Source of the DNA: Neopestalotiopsis rosae
Lineage: Eukaryota > Ascomycota > Sordariomycetes > Amphisphaeriales > Sporocadaceae
Reading direction: 5' to 3'
Length of the DNA stretch: 64,000 nt
NCBI GenBank assembly: GCA_023078685.1
Contig: JALGAS010000007.1
Coordinates: forward strand, 124,001 to 188,000
Part shown: positions 26,186-38,692 of the stretch, one piece after another
How the letters are laid out: each line of letters starts with the position of its first letter
Position numbering within the stretch: position 1 is the first letter of the stretch
The notes under the pieces: generated by a model
What the model was told of the DNA's origin: nothing
The model's database searches: none
Seen by the model: the letters and a program-made list of their open reading frames with translations, nothing else
Program-made: the position numbers and the translations under genes

Positions 26186-28109
26186 GATGACTGAAGCTCC
26201 GGACCTGAGATGGGTGGGAAAGGGGATGGCGCGGAACAGTACGAGACCGTGCCTAGTCGCGATCGAAGCTCAAAATTGAGCAGTCGTCGGTTCGCGTGCG
26301 CTGAGGAAGATGGGACTCGTCTAAAAGTCGATGGGTTGACGTTGTAGCATGCTTCGAGGCACCGAAGACAAGGGCGAGGCAGGAAATGCCTTGAAAGGGC
26401 CGAAGGTAGTCAAGGGACACCGAGGCAGGTGTGAAGAAGAATGAAAAGGAAGAATTGAACTGATGGGCAAAGATTAATGCGAACCAACAAGTTTCATCCT
26501 TTGACACGATAAAAATCGCGTGTTTGGGAGGGTGTTTGATCCCGACGTGATGGGTCGTGTATTGATTTTTCGACGGTTGGTATTTTTCAGGCGTTGCAGA
26601 AATCGCGGGTGGTCGTTATTTTGGGGGTGGATCAGCAAGCAGCAAGAGGTGGGATGGGCGCAGGCACGCCACTAGGGATGGTAGGTAGGCTTGGTAGGCA
26701 GGTAGGTGGGCAAGCAGAGAAGCGCGACCGTGGCTTCCCTTCCTTGCTTTGGCTCTGCTTTTGCTTTTTCTCTGCTTTGCACTGCTTTGGTGAAATGCTT
26801 TAGCAGCCAGTGGTCGCGGCCAGTAAAATCCCAGCTGCTACTGGCTACTCCCTTTTTAGCTAAACCAAAAATACGAACCCGGCAAGCCTAACCCAAGACC
26901 TAATGAGCACGGACCACTTCCTTGTCCAAACACCTCCCGTCCCGCCGCCTGTCCCCCATTCAATTCGATTCCACGTCCCAGCAGAGAGCCAAAGGAGCAG
27001 AGCTCGTCCATCTTGCGCATTTTCATTGCTGACCACCAGCCACTTGCTGCCATCCCTGCTTAACGTACCCTGCACCTTTACTGCTGCTTTCGCTGCGCGT
27101 CGCTGCTCTCTTCTCTCTCCGTGTGCCATGTGTGCCAGCTCCAACGCGTCGACCTTGCACGCGTTCTCTTTTGGCGTTCGCGTTTCTTTGCGTCGAATCC
27201 AGTCTTTTCTGCAGGGCCTTTCGGATGCACCTGCATTTATTCTACGTGGTATATGGCGTTCCACAGGCACTTTTCCCATTTTCTCAAATCGATAAGACTA
27301 ACCTCTACGTCCTCATGTAAGCATCTGGCGGACAGTAGAATACCGCTAGCAATTCCGTCTTCATACCATTAACACTAGATCCCTTGGACATCCATAAAAG
27401 TCATGATAGTCAAGCCAGGTCATACGAATAATCAATGGTTATAACCAACGTCATTGAGTTATATTTCATATAGGTCAGGTCTGTCTCAAGGCCAAGGCCA
27501 AGACCAGCAACACTCGCCTCGATACTCGATCGAAGTAAGTGCACAAACGAAGGACAATAGACCGTGGCAAGACGATACCGTCGAACGATGCTCTTGAGCC
27601 AGACCTACCTTACCTGATCTATGACACAATTTTCCGTCAGCCTGATTCCAATAAATCGGCAAACAATTGGCGAATGAGTAATGCCTTGGGGCTCAAAGTG
27701 GCATATAAACGACTTGTGCATCCTGCACGTAATGCAACTCACCCAAGGTCTAGCCTCGGTGCAGGCACCGGTTGCTCCAGCTCAGCTGCGCATTTCCCAT
27801 GTCTTTAAAGGCTTATATTGAACAGCGATCTGAGTCAGACTGCAACATGGGATAAGCTTCTTATTTTCCAGACAGTCTGCGCATTCATGTAGTGACTCGG
27901 GCCGTTTTCTGTTATATTTCTTGTATTGGAGGTTTGTCATTCTCTTATCTGCTTTAGGAGGCGGGTTCAGTCCCGCCATCCAAACATCTATAAGCGTCCA
28001 TCACGAACACAGCCAGACCATCACCGTAGCCGATCCAAAAGACATTATATCAAACATGTGAAGGTTCTCTCGGGGGTTTCCAGATTGTGGTAGTCAGGTA
28101 CATTGGTAT
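26186..28109. other. Intergenic, nucleoporin promoter and SCP2 3' side
   Basis: About 1.9 kb separates two minus-strand genes, so it holds the nucleoporin promoter (right of 26,186) and the 3' UTR of the SCP2 gene. Near 26,678-26,710 there is a loose GGTAG repeat. At 27,957-27,975 GGCGGG and CCCGCC flank a 6-base loop, which resembles a tRNA T-arm but has no other tRNA parts. Frames here are short and show no protein family. Confidence 0.55.
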
Positions 28110-28678
28110 TTACAGCTTGGCCTTGGTTTGGGCCTTCTTCAGGATAGGCTCCATCTTGGTTGCCTTCATCACGTCGCCCTTGACCTTGAGCTTTCCCGAC
28201 ATGAATAGCCGTTGTGCGTTTGCTTGTCCAGCGACCAACTTGCCAAAGTCCTCGTCGGACAGCGAGAGAGTGACTATAATGGGAAAAATTAGCACTGTTT
28301 TGAAAGCGCAGAGCAACCCGGGCCGTAGCCAATCCTTCCTTCTTCGGGGTCCTCTTTGTTCTTCGAGACATCGGGAGTTGCATACCTGTAGGCTTTGTTC
28401 CCAATCCCTTGCCGACCGTACCGGTCTGCTTGAGGTCAATGTGCCAGCTCTCCGTCTCGCCAGCCTTGTTCTTTAGTGTAAAGGCGAAGACAGCGTTGCC
28501 CTGCTTGATGGCATCCTTCTTGTCGGCTTCGCTGGCGGTCAGGGCAGAGTTGATGGCTTCGAAAGCGGCCGAGGACGGAAACTTGTCTGGAGAAGAGGGT
28601 GGACTGTTAGATGCTTGCGCCTGCGACGATGCGACGGGGTAGAATGGGACGCTGGTGCATACCGTTCTTGAGACTCAT
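28110..28678 (-). CDS. Sterol carrier protein 2 (SCP2) domain protein, peroxisomal
   Basis: Three exons on the minus strand (28663-28678, 28386-28586, 28110-28273) join in frame to give 126 residues. The first exon codes only MSLKN and part of the next codon, and both introns start GTATGC. The protein is one SCP2 lipid-binding domain: FPSSAAFEAINSAL, an amphipathic segment, WHIDLKQTGTVGKG, VTLSLSDEDFGKLV, then the typical LFMSGKLKVKGDVMKATKM. It ends KAKL, so the last three residues AKL form a peroxisomal targeting signal (PTS1). Stand-alone SCP2 proteins of this size bind fatty acyl chains or sterols in peroxisomes and support beta-oxidation. The length matches the family. Nothing nearby suggests an operon-like link. 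Confidence 0.92.
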
Positions 28679-30741
28679 TTTGGCGGTTGTTTAAAGTACT
28701 AGTAGTGGAGGATGCACGCTAATTGCTGAGAGTGATACTCGGGTACTCGAGAGGAGAATCGTCGTGGTTGGGAATAATTATGTTTGTTTAATCACAAGTG
28801 GTTGAAGAGAAGAATCAATTCGTGGGCGGGTTGGCCGTCATAAGCATTTGGAGGATGACATCGACCGACTCGATCGACAACCACATGTCAATTGTACCTC
28901 GGCGCCCGTCTGCTGCTTTCATTCATGTGGTCAAACCGAGCTCCCCTAGGCGCAAGCGCTAAGGTACCGAGCACCGAGCACCGCTAAAAAGCTCGAGTCT
29001 CCTCAATCCCCAGGTTTTTCAGTCTATTCTACGAGTGGGGAAGATCCGCGGGCCTTGTCATGGCTGTTTTTACGTTCCAACGTGCTACTATGGGACCTAG
29101 AACCCGGCACGCCTTCCCCAGAGTTGAGCAAATTGCCTACCATCATTGGTAAGGTGATTTGCTTGATGATCGGATTTTGTTTGGATTAGTATATTCGGTA
29201 GATAGATGGTAGCTAGGATCGATCCTGGGGTATGTCTACACGACTGCTGCCTCGGTTGTCCTTCCCATCTGAAGAGGTGTAGTGATTCATAAGACAAGAA
29301 AAAGGAATACAGAAGAAATATTGCAAAGTGCCGTAGAAGATTCGAAGACGTATTCGTAGTCGGTTTGGCTTGATAGCAAAGAACCATAAAAGCACTCAAC
29401 AAGTCTGGGGAACTTGCGGTTTTGACTGAGGGTAGGGGGTGGATCATACCTGTCGGTAGCTGACAAGTCCCCCCAAAGCCCCATCAAAGAGACTTCATGG
29501 CCACATGGGAGCTACTCCAAGTGCCGAGCAGCCATAGGTCGAGATAACTAATACCTGCCGGGCTGAATAGAATGGATGGAAAAAGAAATAGATAGAAAAA
29601 GGGGGATGAAAAGAAACATAAGACAGAGAGGGCCAATGCAAAAGCTCAAGTAAGAAATGGGCAGACTGGGATGACGTGCCGATGAGTTGCTTGTGGCGGA
29701 TGGAACCAAAGCATGTTCACGCCATCGTTTTGTACGAAATAGTTCTTTTGGCTACTTGGCTACGAGCATAAATCTCGATACTCAAAGTCTGGGGTGAGGT
29801 TCAATACCTGGTCGGCGATTATAAAACCCTTGATCAAACCCCGACTCGAGACACAGTCAACGAAGGAAGGGGACGAGTCTTGGCGGTAAACGCTTGTCGG
29901 GTCGCATGCTTCCCGTGCCGACGTACCCAAGTCGATGTCAATCTCTGATCTTCTGTGCCCATACGAGCCATAGGCGTGGGGAGGACCGAGGGACCATTTT
30001 CTAACTTTGGGCATTGAGGCATGCACGAATCGACAGGCAAATATGGGACCATGTCTATATGTAGTAACTGCGCTTCTGGAGGGGGGTTGTGCCAGCTTGC
30101 CAGCAGTCAGCTCCCGCCCTGGTCCTCCGCCGGATTACCAAGAGTACACTTATACCTCGACCCGATAACCTGGAGGAGGGGAAAGATTGAAAAGGAGCAA
30201 AAGAGTCCAGACGCCATAATTCCAATCACCGATACCTGTGTACATAAGCTATCCAGCTCGCCGCCAGGGATATGCATGTCGCTGGGTTGCTCCCGTCAGC
30301 CAGGTACTCACGATGTGCACGTCAAGCCTCCCAGCTGGGCATATTTTTTCCACACCGTTATAAAAGCCTCCCTGCAATGTCCCTTTGGACCATGTTCTGG
30401 CTTGCGACTAATGTACGCCTGCAAGCTCTATCCGTCGCGGCTGCACTGGCGTCCCGGATCATAAGTTTCCATGGTTCCCGGGGTCTTTTATTGTTGGAGC
30501 TCAGATGGTCTGATTCGAGGTGTTTCGGTTGACCCTGGACTTGATCCGCCAAGCGAGATCCCAAAGTCCCCTTAGTCGGTAACGCTCGGGCTGCAAACTG
30601 GTGTTCTTGATACTATGTCGTAGTGAATTGTGCCTGGGGCGCGGCGCCGAGACTGGCCAGTTGGGTGTCGGAGTGGCCTGACTGGGCATGGGCGGCACAT
30701 CTGCAATAGGTTATTCTAGAGTCGCAGTATCAGGAGCGGCG

Positions 30742-30772
<31 letters not shown>

Positions 30773-32473
30773 CATGATGGGTTGGGTATGGGTTGATTGC
30801 TCTTTGTTCTCGCCCAGATGCCCAGATTGGCGCAGAGAACCTACTTGCCTACCTGTACATGCCTTGTCAAGAAGGAAAAGCCACCAATCAAAGGTGGTAT
30901 GGGTTGAGATAAGTCATCAGGCCTCTGGAATCCTATCGAAGCAACAGACCGGTGAGCGTGCTCTCAACGTCTGCATCTATTGCACCAGCCAACATCGGAA
31001 CCCGGTCGCGACGGGGCGTTTGGGCGGTTGCTGCCATGCAGACTTAATATGTTCATGGGTCTGGGCATTTTTCTTCTCTCGGACTTTAGGTCGCTGTACA
31101 GATTAGACAGTCTTACCAGCATGACGTAGCAATTAGAGTTTTGGAGCTAGCAGACGTTGAAGCAGCTTGGATCTTATACCCGTGCAACATGTAAGCAGAG
31201 AGGAACACACGCACACAACGTACGTGCATGCGAGAGCTGGCCATGCTATAGGATTCGTTGAAGATTAAAGCTGAACATCTAGTGTAGAAGGCCCCGGTAG
31301 GGTAATGCATATATACATACATATACATATGACAGCGCAAGTGTCCCCCCTTGTGTTCGGAGTATCCCTGCCGTCATATCATGGTTGCTTTGAAGGGGGG
31401 TAAACGCACGGTACTTCGTCCATCGTTGCTCTGAATCCTGGGATTATTCAAGGTAGTTTTTCTAGTCCTTTATAGTATGCGACCAAGACTGGGTTTGGAG
31501 ATTCTGTCTTTTTTTTGCTTCATTCATGCACTCGAAAAGGAAAGCTCTATTCAATAGCGGTCGGCATATATCAGTATCGAATGAATGCACTGCCGGTCCA
31601 CTTTCCCCACGCGATAAGAAGACTCTGGGCCCTCCCCTACCTGCCAGGACCAACCTACCTGAGACCTACCTGGGTAGACAAGCAAGACAGAACACGGCGT
31701 GTGATATTACCACTGCATTACAAATCATACAAATCATCGACGCCTTTTCATCGTGAATCTCTATCAATCACCGTCACCGTCACCATCGCTACAGACCGAC
31801 CGACCACATACTTACATATTTTCCCTGTCGGCGTTCGCAGGGCTTGTCTTGTCTTGCAGAAGTAGTAGCAGCAGTAGCAGCAGCCAGCAGCAAGCAGAGC
31901 AACAACGGAGCGGACATAATTGGCCCGGTGTGGTGTGAGCCGACCTGAGGATTACGATTGGAGAAACAATAAACCTGGGGTCTCTCATTTCAAGAAAGAG
32001 GTGGGAGCAACTGACTTGATAGCTACATTGTACATTGGCCGGCCATCTCTCTGGTGTTGTACGGGGTAGCTCCGTTACATAGGTCTCCATCTTCTCACAG
32101 GACAGGACAGGCATGATCAGGCAGCTAGGTAGCTGTCAGACCAGAAATCAAACCCCGATGCGCGGCGCCTAGTGCGCGTCGTTCGAACCTGGACAGACCT
32201 CCTCGAATCACTACTAGGTACTGACAGCCTAGATCCCAGAATTGAGCCGGCAGCCGGTCACCTTCAGTCAGTCCCATATCTTTCGGCTGATCATCAAAAG
32301 GGCCGAGCCGTTCTTTTTTCTATCGGAGTCGAGTCACAGTACATTCAGGAGCAGCATAACATAAGTTTCGCTTTGTCATCCCCTCCATCTTCCTGAATCC
32401 TATAATCAATCCTCCTGGAAGCAAAAGGTCCCAGAACCCAAAAGCCTTCTCAGCCTCACTCTCTTCCAAGATC
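28679..32473. other. Long gene-poor gap
   Basis: This 3.8-kb stretch has unmutated, mid-GC sequence but no frame with recognisable protein features on either strand. It should contain the SCP2 promoter next to 28,679 and the promoter and 5' leader of the zinc-cluster gene at its right end. It holds a (CAG)n microsatellite at about 30,741-30,772 and a looser CAG/GTAGCAG run near 31,862-31,905. A lineage-specific gene or a non-coding RNA cannot be excluded. Confidence 0.5.
30741..30772. repeat. CAG/CAA microsatellite
   Basis: About eight CAG triplets followed by CAA triplets form a short simple repeat. No frame through it looks like a gene. Confidence 0.85.
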
Positions 32474-32628
32474 ATGCTGCAAAGCCCCTCCGCGGCACAG
32501 TCGTCACTACCAGTAAGTAGCTGAGTGAGATCTTTATTGAGTGCAACTCTCCACTCTCATCATCATTTGCCCCCTCTGTCTCCTCCGTCTGCCGCCGCGC
32601 TGCTCCCCCAAACTAGGAGGGAGTAGAT

Positions 32629-34379
32629 ATGGAGAACGGAAGACGCGCACAGGGTTGTTGGACGTGCAAACGTGAGTCGAGCCTTGTGCTTGCAGCAACA
32701 TCAGCAGCAGCAGCAGCACATCACTCAGACATCCGGGCATATGCGCTGACATTTTCCCCCCAGAACGGAAAATTGGCTGCGATCGCGGTGCTCCAGCCTG
32801 CAACAATTGCCTGCGGACAGGACGGGAATGCCTAGGGTACGGCATCAGGCTGGCATGGCCCGACCAACCCGACGGTCGTCGCCGAAAGAGTCAACTGCCT
32901 GGCCACAGCACCCAATTGCCTCCTAGTAACTCCAAATACTATGGCAAGCAGTTTCTGAATGTTACCTACGAAGACTTGGCGCGGATCAGAAATAGCGATA
33001 CGCTGCATAGTCTGATCTTGCTTCATCTTCCTCCTCGCCCTCGGCCTGTGCTTCCCATGATCCCGAACCTGCTGGAAACCGAGCCCCAGCTGCTACAATA
33101 TTGTAAGTGAAGCTACAAGTGGTACAACCAAATCCATACTGACTGATCATTGCAAAGATCGCGACAGACTTTCGCGAATGATTTCCACCATTGACGTCAA
33201 CAATGGCTTCCGCGAAGATCTCCTCCCTATGGCGCTGTCACCATACGGTTCGGCCTCGGAAGGTCTACGGAACGCCATATACTCTGTGGCTGCCTTTCAT
33301 TTATGGGGATCTGAAGGTGCATTGCCTTTCAAGGCGAAAGCACTCCGGTCCCTGTCGTCCTCGTTAGCAGCCGACTCTGTGGGCATTAGTGAGACGCAGC
33401 TTGCGACCTCTATGATGCTCTGCGTATACAACGTGAGTGGCCAAGGGTTGGCGGGATGATGGTGACGTTCCCAACGCTGACAAATATATTAGGTCTTTGA
33501 TGAGACAGAAGGTCACTGGCTGCTTCACCTGAATGGTGCCAAGAACATATTACACAGACTCATGTCGTTCCGAGATGGATACCCTAGGTCCACTTTTTTG
33601 TATACCTGGTTTCTCTACCACGAGGTGCTCGGCGAATTCATCGACCCAGCTCAGTACTATCCAAGTGGACCGGCATCACTGCAGGTCAGAGGCTACCTGG
33701 ATATCGATCCGACGGTGGTAAGAAAAAACCGAAGCCACATTTGAAGTTCTTTCTGGACGCTGACTGAGATGTATAGATCGTCGGCTCTCTGGGCTGCTCT
33801 ATTGAAGTCATGGAGATCATGAGCTACATCAACGGAATCCGTGCACGACAGCTGCACACTGAAGATGATGAGTTCTCAGCAGAGGAAAAATCTCGTCTCA
33901 ACGATGAAGTATACTGCATTGAAAGTAAATTGGCGAATCTGGAACAGAAAATGGACCACAGCTACGCCTCTCAACTGAGTCCGCACAAACGCGCAATGAT
34001 TCTCAGCACCGCCGAACTGTATCGCATTGCGACTTTCTTGTACCTGCAAAGGGCTCACAACAACGTCTCAGTTCACGAACTTAGGCCAATGTATCTACAA
34101 CAGGCCTTTGAGGTCCTGAGGTCTCTCGATGTCTGCACCAGCCCTTGGCCGCTATTCGTGCTTGCTTGCGAAGCTGACACCGATGAACAACGTATCGATG
34201 TGCTGCAGGCCCTAGACAGGATGGACAGTGAACGCCACATTGGAAACATCAGGGTTCTTCGCGACATCGTCGAAGTGTTTTGGAAGCAACAGGATATGCA
34301 CGCTGATACTGGGCGACCGCTCAACCCGAAATGGTGGGACGTGATTGATCTCAATATGGCGACTCCGTGGTTTATCTGA
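32629..34379 (+). CDS. Zn2Cys6 transcription factor with Fungal_trans_2-like body
   Basis: Five exons (32629-32671, 32764-33102, 33158-33432, 33493-33717, 33777-34379) keep frame and encode 494 residues. Joining exons 1 and 2 completes a binuclear zinc cluster at C10, C13, C20, C27, C30 and C37 (spacing 2-6-6-2-6), followed by a basic DGRRRKS patch. The rest is a helical body typical of fungal-specific regulators (SEGLRNAIYSVAAFHLWG, HWLLHLNGAKNILHRL, then LRPMYLQQAFEVLRSLDVC). It should act in the nucleus on CGG-type sites. An alternative start adds 17 residues: ATG at 32474-32476, donor GTAAGT at 32513, acceptor AG at 32615-32616, in frame with the ATG used here. Intron 1 contains a short CAG run. 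The target is unknown, but a second zinc-cluster gene and an MCO pair lie just downstream. Confidence 0.85.
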
Positions 34380-34996
34380 GAGCTGGTATAGAGTATCTGC
34401 TTGGGCAGTCTCTGATCGATCTCGAGTTTCAAGCAAAGTCATCTGCTACGAGTCCCCCGCCAATCCAGGGAAGCGACGAGATCATTACATACCAACGGTC
34501 GGCCATCACAAAAATGGTCGACTGATCGCCCATTATGCACCACCCATGAGAACGCTAAGAATCTGGATTTTAGGTCGGCGGGGGCAGAGCGATGACTTTG
34601 ATTGGCATCTTGAACAAATCAACTGATGCCATGCGAGACCGAACGGCCACAGCAGTTGTATCAATAGCCCGACTTTCCTTTCACCGCAACAGCGCTTTGC
34701 GTAATCAGGGAGTTACGCATCAGACAAACCAACCGCCTTTGTCATCTCTGGAACTATTATCACTGCTTTGTTGCGGCTTTTCTGACGTCACAAGACAATG
34801 AAACATCGCACCGGTCAAGACAATCAAGGTGGAACGTTCACAGATAATCTGTTTGACGAAAAGTCCGACCGGGAAGCCCGATGGATTGTGGCCTCTATGG
34901 CTCATGGTAGTCACTCGGCTTCACTGACTTGATTTGCTTTATATTTCGTGTTACAGTCCAGTCGACCGTTGGTACAGTCTCCAGAGGATAATCACT
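34380..34996. other. Intergenic, possible 5' exon of next gene
   Basis: This stretch separates the zinc-cluster gene from the basic-protein gene. From an ATG at 34,798 a frame encodes a plausible acidic peptide of about 37 codons (containing DNLFDEKSDREARW) up to a GTAGTC donor-like site; a TTACAG acceptor-like site lies near 34,957. Joining them does not keep the frame of the next gene, so no 5' exon is called. Confidence 0.4.
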
Positions 34997-35785
34997 ATGG
35001 CATCTGCCAAAACACAACAGGTACGAGCGAGGGAACGGCCCAAACGGGCTGTTGGCCCACCACAACCTATATACGTTCCGGAAGTTCTCAAGCCGAAGAA
35101 TCGATCAAAGCGTAGGAAACGTCCTTCTCGTAGCTCCGACTCCAAGCGGCCGCAAGAACCCCGGACCAAGAAGAAAGCCAAATTGCCATCGCGTGTTCGT
35201 CTTGGGTCTATGGACTCGATACTCTTCGATCCATCAGCTGACCCCCTAAGCCGACAAGACCGGTGGATTCCAGAGCTAGGCCAACGGACACAAATCAGCA
35301 GGATGCCACCCGCTTCTCGCCTCGCCCCCGAACTTTGGGCCTCATATTGTGCGCTCGACGACTACATTCATATTCAATATTTGAAAGACTTACCGGAACA
35401 TGAGCAATCTCCGATTCTCCAGAGGGGCCAACGGACACAGCCAAGCGAGCGCCCCAGTTGCGTCGATGCGACCCTCTGGATGGTGTATCGAATGCTGGAC
35501 GGCTGGATTTTTCGGGCTAGCCTCAGTGCGGAAGAAGCGATTACGTACCCATTGATGGATGATGTAATGGAATTTCAATGCGAAGGCGGTGACAAACAGC
35601 CCGTCGCTCCCAAGGGTTGGAAATGGGAAGGCCGCGAGTTAGTCTCGCTGGCACGCGCTGATAATCAGAGTGCTTCGCAGGCAAGGGCGAAGACGAACGA
35701 GGGAATAAATAATCAAGAAACAGGCGATATGGAGGACCTTTCCTTTGGGACATTCAATTCTCTTGGCATGGAGTTGGATTTCTGA
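34997..35785 (+). CDS. Unrecognised basic, NLS-bearing protein
   Basis: A continuous frame encodes 262 residues from the ATG at 34997; the frame is open further upstream and a start at 34934 would add 21 residues. I do not recognise the family. Residues of about 30-70 are very basic (KPKNRSKRRKR, then RTKKKAK), which looks like a bipartite nuclear signal. The middle has two similar short segments, each a QRTQ-containing stretch followed by a Trp-rich helix (APELWASYCALDDYI and DATLWMVYRMLDGWI), suggesting an internal duplication. The tail is acidic (TGDMEDLSFG). It lies between two zinc-cluster regulators on the same strand as the first. It may be lineage-specific; coding status rests on frame length and composition only. 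Confidence 0.5.
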   Translation: MASAKTQQVRARERPKRAVGPPQPIYVPEVLKPKNRSKRRKRPSRSSDSKRPQEPRTKKKAKLPSRVRLGSMDSILFDPSADPLSRQDRWIPELGQRTQISRMPPASRLAPELWASYCALDDYIHIQYLKDLPEHEQSPILQRGQRTQPSERPSCVDATLWMVYRMLDGWIFRASLSAEEAITYPLMDDVMEFQCEGGDKQPVAPKGWKWEGRELVSLARADNQSASQARAKTNEGINNQETGDMEDLSFGTFNSLGMELDF

Positions 35786-36115
35786 AAAGTCGTAAAGCAG
35801 AAAACGGGTTCCACGGTACACCTATTTTTGGTCGAATAAGCCGACTTTCGTCTTGATTTTTGGGGGAGTTAATCCATGTTGATGATAAATACCAGCAGTA
35901 CATAAAAAGGATATCCTGTGATATAGGTAACATTTTTCGAATCGTTCTAAGCGCCCCCATTTTGGTCTAATATAACGATATCCCAGATAATGATCATTGA
36001 ATTCATTTAAAAATTTGTAACTCATGGAATAATTATATTCATGCAATGCCCAAATGTACGCAGATATGCCAATCGCAAAGAAGAATAAGTGCAAAAAAAA
36101 AAAAAATAAAGAAGC
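35786..36115. other. Short intergenic with A-run
   Basis: This region lies between convergent gene ends. It is more AT-rich than its neighbours and contains a run of about 14 A with one interruption near 36,091-36,108. No gene or transposon end was identified. Confidence 0.55.
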
Positions 36116-37887
36116 TCAAGGCGGGGGAATCCACCCCATCTCCTCCATGGGCCAGCGAATCCAGAGCCGGTGGTTCTCGTCGAGCAGGGCGTAGATGCGA
36201 GAGATCAAGTGCTCGGGCCAGCCCTGCGTCCACCACTGGGGCGGCGCCTTTTTCAGCAGGGCCGCGAAGAAGGCTAGGAGCACCGCGGCCTCTTGCGGCG
36301 TCGGGTCCGACTGCAGGAGCTGCAGTAGGCCCTCGGTCTCCTCGAAGAGCCAGATGAAGCCCATGCGCATGGCGATGCCGCCGTCCTCGCCGCTGCCGCC
36401 GCTGCCCTGCCCGCCACCTGGGGACGCGGCTTCGGGGCGGCACCCGGCGAAGCCCTGTATCAGTCTGGAGATGGCTTTGAGGTAGGTTTCTTGGTGCTGG
36501 CGCAGCTGTGTGACGGTCGCCTCGCGCTCCTCGGTGTTGGTTGATTCCGGCAGGGCTTCTATGGCCGTGGTCGTCTCCTGCTTGATCCTCTGGCCTATGC
36601 TGTCGAGATGGATCTTGGCTGGATCATCATCGGGCATGCGGGCTGTGAACATTCTGATCCACTGTATTTCCCTCAGGTGCCATGGTTAACGGGTTTTCAT
36701 CTATGTTTGGAATGAAGTGCAATATGATATGAGGGCGACGATTGAATGAGCGCCAGAGAGACTCAAGGGGCACTTACGCGCTGTCTTGCATCGTGTAAAA
36801 GAGGCGCCAATTCGCCATCCTCTTTGATATAGGAGTGGAAGAGGCGTGATCCGCGTAGTAAGAACATCCAATCTGGGAAACCGCTCTCTCCCACGAGCAG
36901 GAAATTGGATTTTTGACGCGGTGCGCCCAGGGCTGCCAGATACTGTTAGCCCACTTCTTTGGGATTATGTATTGGGTAGCACGTATGAGATCAAATCGAT
37001 CAAGGACATTCAAGTCATGTTGTAATTTTGCGGCCATGGGATATGCATACCATAGTACAAGGTCAGGCTCGAGAACAGAAACAGCATCGACGCGTTCTCC
37101 GTCGTGACGTCTTTCATAAGCTCCACTGCATCACAGCAAATCAGTACTGTAAATGTAGAGAGAAAAAATACAAAGAGACCTGGAAAAGAAAGTCTTACTA
37201 GCCGTCCGTGCCGCAGCTTCGTGATGCGTCGTGGCCAGAGACAGATAATGGTCAAAGGACTGTTTGCGATGATGTGCCAAGTGCAACGCGGATATGGCAA
37301 GCAAGGTCCTCATGAGATACTCATGCTTGAAGCCCATTTGCACGAGGTTGACCCGGTAGTAGTCTCGTAAGATGATGTGATCGGGAACAAGAGTGCTGTA
37401 TGTATATGTTGTGTAGTGGTGAAGCAACTCGAGATCAGCCATGTTTAAGCCGCCATTGAGTCCGCCTGAAGGCACCGGACTGGGTGCTGACGGGTTGCTA
37501 CTCTCTAGGAAATCGCAGGGCACATTGTGCCGAACACAATTTCTGCATTCTGGTTTCTGCTCATCGCACTGAAGACTGTCAGCATGCACAATCCTGTGAA
37601 TATGCATATGAGATATCATGATAGTGAGGTGATATAATTTGTAGTACTGTTGTACTGTACTAGTCACTGTCTCATTTGCCGAGTGCCGGACACAAGAAAA
37701 TGGCGGATGGAATAGCCTAAGCAGCCTACATACCTTCACCTTTCGCGACTTACACGTCTTACACCCGCTGATGCCTCAACCCAGGTCAGTCGTCGCAAGT
37801 CCAATTGTAGTGAAGGCGCTCAGTTGATCTCTGCAGACTCATTACTCACAGGCGGCTCTTTGGGTGCGAGCGTCTCGACAGCGCCAT
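36116..37887 (-). CDS. Zn2Cys6 transcription factor (sterol-uptake-control type)
   Basis: Six exons on the minus strand (37850-37887, 37734-37767, 37199-37568, 37051-37125, 36778-36932, 36116-36661) join in frame into 405 residues. The first two exons give MALSRRSHPKSRLGCKTCK, and the third completes the zinc cluster: C15, C18, C25, C32, C35, C42. Next come an ELLHHYTTYTYSTL segment, LMRTLLAISALHLAHHR, LFLFSSLTLYYALG and LLVGESGFPDWMFLLRGS. This order is typical of the Upc2-like group of fungal regulators. The C-terminal exon is helical with a Gly-rich loop (GGGQGSGGSGEDGG). The introns are 82, 165, 73, 118 and 116 nt. Its 5' end faces the multicopper-oxidase pair, with about 800 bp to the 3' end of the inactive member. 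A role in controlling that pair is an inference from position only. Confidence 0.85.
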
Positions 37888-38692
37888 TCTGCGTGTCCTC
37901 CCCTACAGACAGATTGGAACCGATCACCTCGTCATACAGCCTGAAGGAGTAATTTATGAGCTTGATTGTCTCATGAATTGCTGATATGGACTCGGCGCCT
38001 TCCCATCCCCCGCGGAATTCTGGCTGCTGGAGATGATTATGGCATGAAATGTGCTTGTCCTCGCGGTGCTGTGTTGGGATTGAAACTGAACTCCAGCACG
38101 CTATCGTCGAAGCACTGGCCTAGAGCCACACGTGTTTGGGGGTGCTATGGTCGGCGGGGCATAGGGCAGTTTTTACCGCGCTCAACTCGCTGGCGTTACT
38201 TTTTACCACATATCCACTAATGAAAGCTTCCCATCAGCCGCTCAATGAGACTCCCAGGTGCGCATGAAAGCAGAATAGGTCTTGATCTACATCATGTGCA
38301 ACGAATTTCAAACATTCAGAGTTGTCGAAAAGAGAATCGTTCGCGGTCATTGCCATCGGACATAACAGAGACAGCGGAGCCTTTGCTGCGCCAGGCTTGG
38401 CAGGCACCGAATTTAGTGCAGTGGAGGTTACCTGAGCCTAGGCCTTCACCTAGCCGCTCTCACTCCCATATTGGAACACCGCTAATGACCTCCAGTACCC
38501 AATTCGACAGCGATTGCGGTCACTGTAGTCTAGGTACCCAGTCCTACTTGAAGCAGACAGACAGGTCGGAAGATGGAAGAAGCATTGCATGACAGACAAA
38601 CCAGAAAATATACTCTCTTGTTGCTTAAAGATTTCTAATCAAACTAACATAGGCCGCTTCTAACATTTGACAGGTCGATACTATACTTCCGC
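37888..38692. other. Intergenic, promoter of zinc-cluster gene
   Basis: The left part is the promoter of the minus-strand regulator; the right part is the 3' region of the inactive MCO gene. No frame with protein features was found and no repeat was noticed. Confidence 0.55.

Noticed and set aside
27957..27975. tRNA T-arm-like GGCGGGTTCAGTCCCGCC
   Set aside because: The loop has 6 bases rather than 7, and no acceptor, D or anticodon arms fit around it.
29097..30052. Minus-strand frames of 70-116 codons in the gap
   Set aside because: No conserved motif, no sensible splice partners and no coding-like composition.
34798..34908. Possible first exon of the basic-protein gene
   Set aside because: The peptide looks plausible, but joining through the only good splice sites shifts the frame into a stop after about 11 codons.
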